The position numbers and the translations under genes were made by a program. Positions 58,653 through 64,000 of a DNA stretch of 64,000 nt are shown here, piece after piece (within the stretch, counting starts at the first letter, position 1; each line of letters opens with the position of its first letter). Source of the stretch: an uncultured Oscillospiraceae bacterium (lineage in GTDB: Bacteria; Bacillota; Clostridia; Oscillospirales; Acutalibacteraceae); NCBI GenBank assembly GCA_905193225.1, contig CAJJNV010000002.1, forward strand, positions 1-64,000, in the 5' to 3' direction. Below the pieces are notes generated by a model. It searched no databases. It saw nothing but the letters and a program-made list of their open reading frames with translations, and had not been told where the DNA came from.

Positions 58653-59821
58653 TGAAGGAAATTATACTTATAAAGAACGGCGAGCTTGCTCTTAAGGGTC
58701 AAAATCGCCGCGGATTTGAAGAAATTCTTATAAAAAACATACGCCGCAGAATAAAGCCCTTAGGGACGGTTAACATACGCGCCGCTCAGTCGACAATATA
58801 CATCGAGCCTGCCGATGAGGGGTTTGATATGGACGAGGCGCAAAACCGCATAGGAAAAGTATTCGGAATTGCTGCTTTCACGAGGGCGGCAGTGACCGAA
58901 AAGAATATGGAATGCATTAAAAAGACGGCGGCGGAATACCTTGCCGACAGTCTTTCTGCAGCCAAAACCTTTAAGGTTGAGGCCAAGCGGGCCGACAAGA
59001 CCTTCCCGTTTAAAAGCCCCGAAATTGCAAGGGAGCTCGGCGGATATATTTTGTCGAAATTCCACCATCTCAAGGTCGATGTGCATAATCCCGACATTAC
59101 CGTTACGGTGGAGGTCAGGGAAAACGGTGCATATGTCCACGGAGATCAGATTAAGGGCGCAGGCGGAATGCCTGTCGGAACGGGCGGAAGAGCCGTAATA
59201 CTTATTTCCGGAGGAATAGATTCTCCCGTGGCGGCCTACACAATGGCCAAAAGGGGAATCGAGCTTGTGGGAGTTCATTTTGCAAGCCCCCCTTACACCG
59301 GCCCCCGCGCCGAGCAGAAGGTCAGGGATCTTCTTACCATAGTTTCGCAGTACAGCGGAAGGATTCCTTTTTTTATCGTGCCTTTTACCGAAATACAGCT
59401 TGAAATAGACGAAAAATGCCCCGAGGAGCTTTTTACGGTTATTATGAGGCGGTTTATGATGAAAATCGCCCAGATAATCGCAAAAAAAGAGGACTGCAAG
59501 GCGCTTATAACCGGCGAAAGCGTCGGTCAGGTGGCAAGTCAGACCATGGATGCCATCTGCTGCACCGACAAGGTTTGTGAAATGCCTGTTTTCCGCCCTC
59601 TCATCGGAAACGACAAGGACGAGATCATTACGGTATCGCGAAAGATCGGCGCTTTTGAAACCTCTATTCTGCCATTTGAGGATTGCTGTACCGTATTTAC
59701 GCCAAAGCATCCGAGAACCAAGCCCCGCCTTGATATGATCGAAAAGGCTGAGCAGGCTCTCGATATCGACGGCCTTATAAAACGTGCGGTGGACGGCGTA
59801 AGGCTTGAAATCATAAGATAG
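58652..59821 (+). CDS. thiI: tRNA 4-thiouridine synthetase ThiI
   Basis: Adenylates U8 of tRNA and replaces its oxygen with sulfur delivered by the upstream desulfurase. The 389-residue protein begins MKEIILIKNGELALKGQNR, has a THUMP domain to about residue 165 and a PP-loop ISGGIDSPVAAYTMAKRG near 180. CCTVFTPKHPRTKP near the end is typical. It lacks the C-terminal rhodanese domain of the E. coli enzyme, which is normal in Firmicutes and implies the U8 pathway, not thiazole synthesis. Start 58652 overlaps the preceding stop. Confidence 0.95.
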   Translation: MKEIILIKNGELALKGQNRRGFEEILIKNIRRRIKPLGTVNIRAAQSTIYIEPADEGFDMDEAQNRIGKVFGIAAFTRAAVTEKNMECIKKTAAEYLADSLSAAKTFKVEAKRADKTFPFKSPEIARELGGYILSKFHHLKVDVHNPDITVTVEVRENGAYVHGDQIKGAGGMPVGTGGRAVILISGGIDSPVAAYTMAKRGIELVGVHFASPPYTGPRAEQKVRDLLTIVSQYSGRIPFFIVPFTEIQLEIDEKCPEELFTVIMRRFMMKIAQIIAKKEDCKALITGESVGQVASQTMDAICCTDKVCEMPVFRPLIGNDKDEIITVSRKIGAFETSILPFEDCCTVFTPKHPRTKPRLDMIEKAEQALDIDGLIKRAVDGVRLEIIR

Positions 59822-59984
59822 CCTAAAAACTGCCGAAACCGCAATACGCATTTAAGTGTCGCGGCAGAAAACAGCGGCAAGGCAGGAAAAAGCAACCGCT
59901 TAAAGCGCGGGACGTGCTTTAAAAAACAATAATTTTAAATCATAAGACAACTTGATTTTCATAAGATAAAGGTGATTTGATTTT

Positions 59985-62516
59985 ATGAATTGCGAAATAA
60001 TAACCGTCGGTTCGGAAATAACCACGGGCGACATAACCAACACAAACGCGGCATTTTTGTCCGAGGAGCTGACCGATCTCGGCATAGAGGTCAACTATCA
60101 GACCGCAGTGGACGATAATGCCGGCCGCATAATCGAAGCGCTGAGAGCGGCGGTTTCGAGGAGCCACATCATCATTTTTACCGGCGGACTCGGCCCCACT
60201 CCCGACGACATAACCAAGGAAACGGTTTTTAAAGCCGTGGGACTTGAGCTTTCGCGAAACGAGCAATCGTTTGAAAGAATAAAGAAATATTTTGAGGCCA
60301 AGGGCGAGCAGATGCCGGCAGCAAACGAAAAGCAGGCAATGTTTCCGAAAAGTGCAAAGATCTTTGAAAACAGCTGCGGAACGGCCGACGGATGCGCCGT
60401 TCGATCGGGCACCCAGTGTCTTGTGCTTCTTCCCGGCCCGCCGAGAGAGCTTAGGCCGATGTTTTCTCAGGTCAAGGAATATCTTGCGGATTTTCTCGAC
60501 CTTAAATCGGTTGTGAGAAATCTTAAGGCTTTCGGTCCCGGGGAATCGGGCGTTGCCGAGGCTATCGCCGATATAATCGAAAGAAAACGTCCTACCGTCG
60601 CCACATATATCGAGGCCGGCGGGGATGTCAGAATAAAAATAACCGCCTCGGGCAAAGATGAAAGTGAGCTAAGAGCTCTTTGCGACAAAACGGCGGGAGA
60701 AATCGAGGACAGACTCAAAAGTGCCGTATACAGCGACAGGGGACTTGATCTTCAAAGCGTTGTTGTGGAAAATCTAAGGGTCAGAAACCTTAAAATAGCT
60801 ACAGCCGAAAGCTGCACGGCGGGACTGCTCTCAAAAATGCTGACCGACGTATCAGGGTCGTCGCAGGTTTTTGAATACGGAATTTCGGCCTACGCAAACC
60901 GCATTAAAAACGAAAAGTTAGGGGTCAGCGACGAGCTGCTCCGCAGGGTAGGAGCGGTTAGCGCAGAGGTGGCCGAGGCAATGGCAAAAGGTGCAAGAAC
61001 CGAGGGCAGAGCCGACATCGGTATAGGTATAACCGGCCTCGCGGGACCAGACGGCGGAACCGATAAAAAGCCAGTGGGACTGGTTTTTGTGTCGCTTTTC
61101 GACGGAAAAAATTTCTATACAAAACAGCTCAACATCCCTTCCTCCAAGGGCAGAGAGGAAATAAGGCTGAGAAGCGCAATGGAAGCGCTCAATATGGTAA
61201 GGCTTTATATATTTAAGGACGCCGATTTTCTTTCGACGAAAAAGGCGTTTAACGACCCCTCCCGCGATGTCTTTTCGGGAGCGGTAAAGCCCTTTATTTC
61301 CCCGCAAAATCAGGTCGGAATGTCGGCGGGAGCACCTGCTTTCGGCGGGGTAAATCCTTCCGACTGTGCATTTTCAAAGGAAAATGTCTTTAAGGATATG
61401 CCGAAAAACGGCGGCAACAGCGGAAAGGAGCAAAACAGCCAAATGGCCCCAAGAAGCACATCCAAATCGAGCACAACAAAATCCGCTCAGGGAAAAAGCG
61501 CCCAGGGTAAATCGACAGGCGGCAAAAAAAGAAAGAAAAAACCTGCAGCCGACATGGTGAGAAAGGTTATCCTTGTGCTGTGCGTTATTATTTTTGCAGC
61601 GTCGGCCACATACATCGGCGATTATGTTTATCAGAGCATTAAAAACCGTAACGAGGTCGACCGCATAAACAGCCTTTTCGACCAAAACGGATTGCTTGAC
61701 GAAAACGGCATTAACACCTCTTTTTACGAGCTTTTAAATAAAAATCCCGAAACGGTGGGATGGCTCAATGTGCCCAACACCCAGACACACAACCCTGTTG
61801 TTAAAACCACCGATAACGACAAATATCTCACCACCAATTTTGAGGGTGAAAGCAGCAGATACGGCGCAATCTTTGCCGATATGAACAACACCTTTGCCGT
61901 TGGACCGGAGCTCAGCCAAAACACCATTCTTTACGGACACCATATGCGTGACGGACAGATGATGGGCGAACTTAAAAAGTATCGTGAGCTTGATTTTTAT
62001 AAAGAAAATCCCGTTATCGATTTTACCACCATATATTCTCCGAAAGTTACTCACTGGAAGGTTTTCTCGGTCTTTATTACAAACACCGATCCTTCGGACG
62101 ACAACGGAAATGTCTTTAACTATATGAAGAACACCTTTAGTTCCGACAGCGAGCTTAACGAGTTTTTGCAGAACTGTTATCAGCGGTCGATTATAACCAC
62201 GCCGGTGCAGGACGTAACCAAAAACGACAAGATCCTCACCCTTTCGACCTGCATTTATGACTTTAACAATGCCCGGCTTGTTATTGCGGCGAGAATGGTG
62301 AGAAACGGGGAATCGGAAAGCGTGGATACCTCTTCCGCCATATACAATCCCGATCCGGTTTATCCTCAGGCCTATCGCAATCGCTATGGCGCAGGCCGCA
62401 CGACGGTCGACCTGGCAGTAAAGCCGGCCGCACTTTACAAGGCTTATGAAAAGGCCGCGGCTACTCTTGATACCGAGCATATGACCGCATATATAAAGAA
62501 GGGACTTGTATTTTAA
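59985..62516 (+). CDS. CinA (NMN deamidase / MoCF-like) :: class B sortase fusion
   Basis: An 843-residue continuous frame. Residues 1 to about 410 are a complete CinA: MNCEIITVGSEITTGDITN, FTGGLGPTPDDITKE, then the C-terminal NMN amidohydrolase-like domain (TAESCTAGLLSKML, GITGLAGPDGGTDKKPVG). A Ser/Lys/Gln-rich linker (about 430-522) leads to a membrane helix at about 525-545 (VILVLCVIIFAASATYIGDY). The rest is a class B sortase with His652 in LYGHHM, Cys756 in TLSTCIY and Arg764 in NARLVI. Orientation would leave CinA inside and sortase outside. The start has AAGGTGA 8 bases ahead. No sortase substrate with a clear NPQTN-like signal is seen in the window. Confidence 0.9.
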   Translation: MNCEIITVGSEITTGDITNTNAAFLSEELTDLGIEVNYQTAVDDNAGRIIEALRAAVSRSHIIIFTGGLGPTPDDITKETVFKAVGLELSRNEQSFERIKKYFEAKGEQMPAANEKQAMFPKSAKIFENSCGTADGCAVRSGTQCLVLLPGPPRELRPMFSQVKEYLADFLDLKSVVRNLKAFGPGESGVAEAIADIIERKRPTVATYIEAGGDVRIKITASGKDESELRALCDKTAGEIEDRLKSAVYSDRGLDLQSVVVENLRVRNLKIATAESCTAGLLSKMLTDVSGSSQVFEYGISAYANRIKNEKLGVSDELLRRVGAVSAEVAEAMAKGARTEGRADIGIGITGLAGPDGGTDKKPVGLVFVSLFDGKNFYTKQLNIPSSKGREEIRLRSAMEALNMVRLYIFKDADFLSTKKAFNDPSRDVFSGAVKPFISPQNQVGMSAGAPAFGGVNPSDCAFSKENVFKDMPKNGGNSGKEQNSQMAPRSTSKSSTTKSAQGKSAQGKSTGGKKRKKKPAADMVRKVILVLCVIIFAASATYIGDYVYQSIKNRNEVDRINSLFDQNGLLDENGINTSFYELLNKNPETVGWLNVPNTQTHNPVVKTTDNDKYLTTNFEGESSRYGAIFADMNNTFAVGPELSQNTILYGHHMRDGQMMGELKKYRELDFYKENPVIDFTTIYSPKVTHWKVFSVFITNTDPSDDNGNVFNYMKNTFSSDSELNEFLQNCYQRSIITTPVQDVTKNDKILTLSTCIYDFNNARLVIAARMVRNGESESVDTSSAIYNPDPVYPQAYRNRYGAGRTTVDLAVKPAALYKAYEKAAATLDTEHMTAYIKKGLVF

Positions 62517-62607
62517 ATAAAAGGGTCTTGTGTTAATCGAAAACGCCTTTTAATCTTTTATGAGGCTTGCCGTAGATCATGTTTATACCTTTCAGGAAGT
62601 GTTTTTT

Positions 62608-63090
62608 ATGTCAATTGAAAAGGTGAAAAAACAGCTGGAAAGTTTCGGCCTTTTCGACCGTATCAGGGAATTTACCGTTTCAAGCGCAACGGTCGAGCTT
62701 GCGGCTGCAGCTCTTGATGTCCCGCCCGAGGTTATCGCCAAAACCATTGCCGTTTCGGATAAGAGCGGGGAAGGCTGTATTCTTATAGTTGCGGCGGGAG
62801 ACAACAAGCTTTGCAGCAAAAAATTTAAACAGCAGTTTGGATTTAAACCTAAAATGCTGAAATTCGATGAAGTCGAGCAAAAGACCGGCCACCCCGTGGG
62901 CGGGGTGAGCCCATTCGGAGCGAAAGAGGAAGCGGAGGTTTATCTTGACGTTTCTTTAAACAGATTTGAAAAGGTTTATCCTGCGGCCGGTACGGCCAAC
63001 ACGGCGGTCGAGATCACCCTCGACGAGCTTAAAAGGGTCATCGGTCGGGATGAATTCATAGACGTGTGCAAGGAGGCAGAGAAAAAATGA
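62608..63090 (+). CDS. YbaK/ProX-domain aminoacyl-tRNA deacylase
   Basis: A 160-residue protein of the YbaK/EbsC family, which hydrolyses mischarged tRNA, usually Cys-tRNA(Pro). KFKQQFGFKPKMLKFDEV, then TGHPVGGVSPFG and the conserved Lys in KTIAVSDKSG are typical. The start at 62608 follows AGGAAGTG and gives MSIEKVKKQLESFG; the in-frame 62560 has no ribosome site. It overlaps the next gene by four bases (ATGA). Confidence 0.9.
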   Translation: MSIEKVKKQLESFGLFDRIREFTVSSATVELAAAALDVPPEVIAKTIAVSDKSGEGCILIVAAGDNKLCSKKFKQQFGFKPKMLKFDEVEQKTGHPVGGVSPFGAKEEAEVYLDVSLNRFEKVYPAAGTANTAVEITLDELKRVIGRDEFIDVCKEAEKK

Positions 63091-63848
63091 ACATAGGCGT
63101 TATAACCGGCGCGTCCTCGGGAATGGGACGGTGCTTTGCCAAGGAGCTGGACAAAAAAGGACTGGACGAGCTGTGGCTTATCGCAAGGCGGGAGGGAAGA
63201 CTTTTAGAGCTTAAAGATGAGCTTAAAACCCCTGTAAGAATTATGCCTCTCGACCTTTTGAAAAAGGAAAGCTTTGACGAATATTCAAAGCAGCTTTTCC
63301 TTGATAAGCCGGAAGTTTCTTATCTTGTTAACTGTGCGGGATTCGGCAAAATGGGAAGCGTGGCCGAGGTGGGGATCGATGCCACCTGCGATATGATCGA
63401 CCTTAACGCCAAAGCCCTTGCGGTGATTACCCAGCTGACCGTACCCTTTATGGACAAGGGCAGCCATATAATTGAACTTTGCTCTTCTTCGGCCTTTTAT
63501 CCGCTCCCCTTTTTTGATTGTTATGCCTCAACAAAGGCCTTTGTTCAGCATTACAGCTATGCCTTGGCACTTGAGCTTAAACCCAAGAAAATCTCGGTTA
63601 CCCAGGTAAGTCCCGGATGGGTGGCGACGGAATTTTTCGACCATACCGATGAGGAAAGCGCCAAGCACGCCCCTAAAAAATACAAGCCCCTTTATACCGC
63701 CAAGGATGTGGTCAAAAGGGCGGTGGCCGACGCCGACAAGGGGAAGAAATTTTCGGTTTTCGGCAGCTTTGTCAAGTTCCATCGTTTTGCCGCAAGATTT
63801 TTTCCCAGGTGGTTTATGAATGCCCAGTGGAGAGGACGGCTTAAATAA
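63087..63848 (+). CDS. short-chain dehydrogenase/reductase
   Basis: A 253-residue SDR oxidoreductase. The NAD(P) loop is GASSGMGRCFAKEL at residues 8-21, with VNCAGFGKMG (NAG-like motif), catalytic Ser in LCSSSAFYP and Tyr/Lys in CYASTKAFVQ. VSPGWVATEFF is the usual product-side loop. Substrate is unknown; the closest pattern is the DltE/YqjQ-like group acting on acyl or keto groups. It overlaps the deacylase gene and the remaining 150 bases of the window show no gene. Confidence 0.88.
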   Translation: MNIGVITGASSGMGRCFAKELDKKGLDELWLIARREGRLLELKDELKTPVRIMPLDLLKKESFDEYSKQLFLDKPEVSYLVNCAGFGKMGSVAEVGIDATCDMIDLNAKALAVITQLTVPFMDKGSHIIELCSSSAFYPLPFFDCYASTKAFVQHYSYALALELKPKKISVTQVSPGWVATEFFDHTDEESAKHAPKKYKPLYTAKDVVKRAVADADKGKKFSVFGSFVKFHRFAARFFPRWFMNAQWRGRLK

Positions 63849-64000
63849 TCGAAGGATTCGCGAAAAGCGCGGCGGCTGTGCAATCGCTTGGCAAACTTTT
63901 AATCAATGCATTTTTTAATGTATATGGCCTTGTCAAACCCTGTGAGAAATTGCTTAATTACATTAAACTTTTGGTTTTGCCCTTGACCTTGAGGGAAAAC

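Noticed and set aside
58760..59851. 363-codon open frame on the minus strand
   Set aside because: Antisense to thiI; Cys/His-rich shadow sequence lacking family features.
1..64000. CRISPR arrays, prophage, insertion sequences, rRNA genes, replication origin
   Set aside because: No regularly spaced repeats, transposase, integrase or phage structural motifs, rRNA or DnaA-box cluster were seen on reading both strands.

Overview
The window reads as chromosomal DNA of an anaerobic, Gram-positive, low-to-moderate GC bacterium of the class Clostridia, most likely a Ruminococcaceae/Oscillospiraceae-type gut or rumen organism. The basis is strong AGGAGG-type ribosome binding sites, TTGACA-N17-TATAAT promoters, two T-box leaders, a dockerin-bearing extracellular glycosidase, a class B sortase domain, [FeFe]-hydrogenase maturases and a 2-oxoacid:ferredoxin oxidoreductase. 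The taxonomy is inference. I see no phage, IS transposase, CRISPR array or rRNA; there is one tRNA. Nearly all DNA is coding, on both strands, in clean operons.

Layout. 1-331: start of a small (p)ppGpp synthetase (minus, truncated by the window). 585-2095: rsmD-coaD-coiled-coil protein. 2772-4256 (minus): CAU-anticodon tRNA and a RodA/FtsW-type SEDS protein. 4443-9391: tsaE-tsaB, rpiB, upp, a cytoplasmic GH36-like glycosidase and a TfoX N-terminal-domain protein. 9705-11955 (minus): pyruvate kinase and a class-I glutamine-amidotransferase-like hydrolase. 12402-18892: a membrane protein and a 1783-residue secreted GH36-family glycosidase with five NPCBM-like modules and an internal dockerin. 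19151-27510 (minus): a complete shikimate/Phe/Tyr operon (pheA-aroB-aroC-aroE::aroK-aroQ-aroA-tyrA-DAHP synthase) behind a Tyr/Phe-rich leader peptide and attenuator. 27927-35030: AraC regulator, zinc alcohol dehydrogenase and a ribose-type sugar ABC transporter. 35162-38276: a MetQ-MetN-MetI type transporter whose binding lipoprotein appears circularly permuted. 38461-43359: BFD-like [2Fe-2S] protein, rubredoxin, then the TM1266-HydE-HydG-HydF maturation set for [FeFe]-hydrogenase.

44414-56206 (minus) is the most interesting block. Two T-box-controlled transcription units carry (i) an XRE-cupin-acyl-CoA synthetase fusion, a MinD/ParA-like ATPase, a four-subunit 2-oxoacid:ferredoxin oxidoreductase and a branched-chain aminotransferase, and (ii) a 2-isopropylmalate-synthase-like protein lacking catalytic residues, followed by a TIM-barrel::acyl-CoA synthetase fusion. 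Together they suggest a system that activates branched short-chain fatty acids (isobutyrate, isovalerate, 2-methylbutyrate), carboxylates them reductively with ferredoxin and transaminates them to Val/Leu/Ile, induced when the cognate tRNA is uncharged.

56440-63848: DegV, cysteine desulfurase-ThiI (4-thiouridine in tRNA), a CinA::sortase B fusion, a YbaK-type deacylase and a short-chain dehydrogenase. Other notable items are a roughly 275-bp element with inverted termini at 38910-39185, with a half-copy at 12226-12320, and a rubredoxin with a C-x-C first knuckle.
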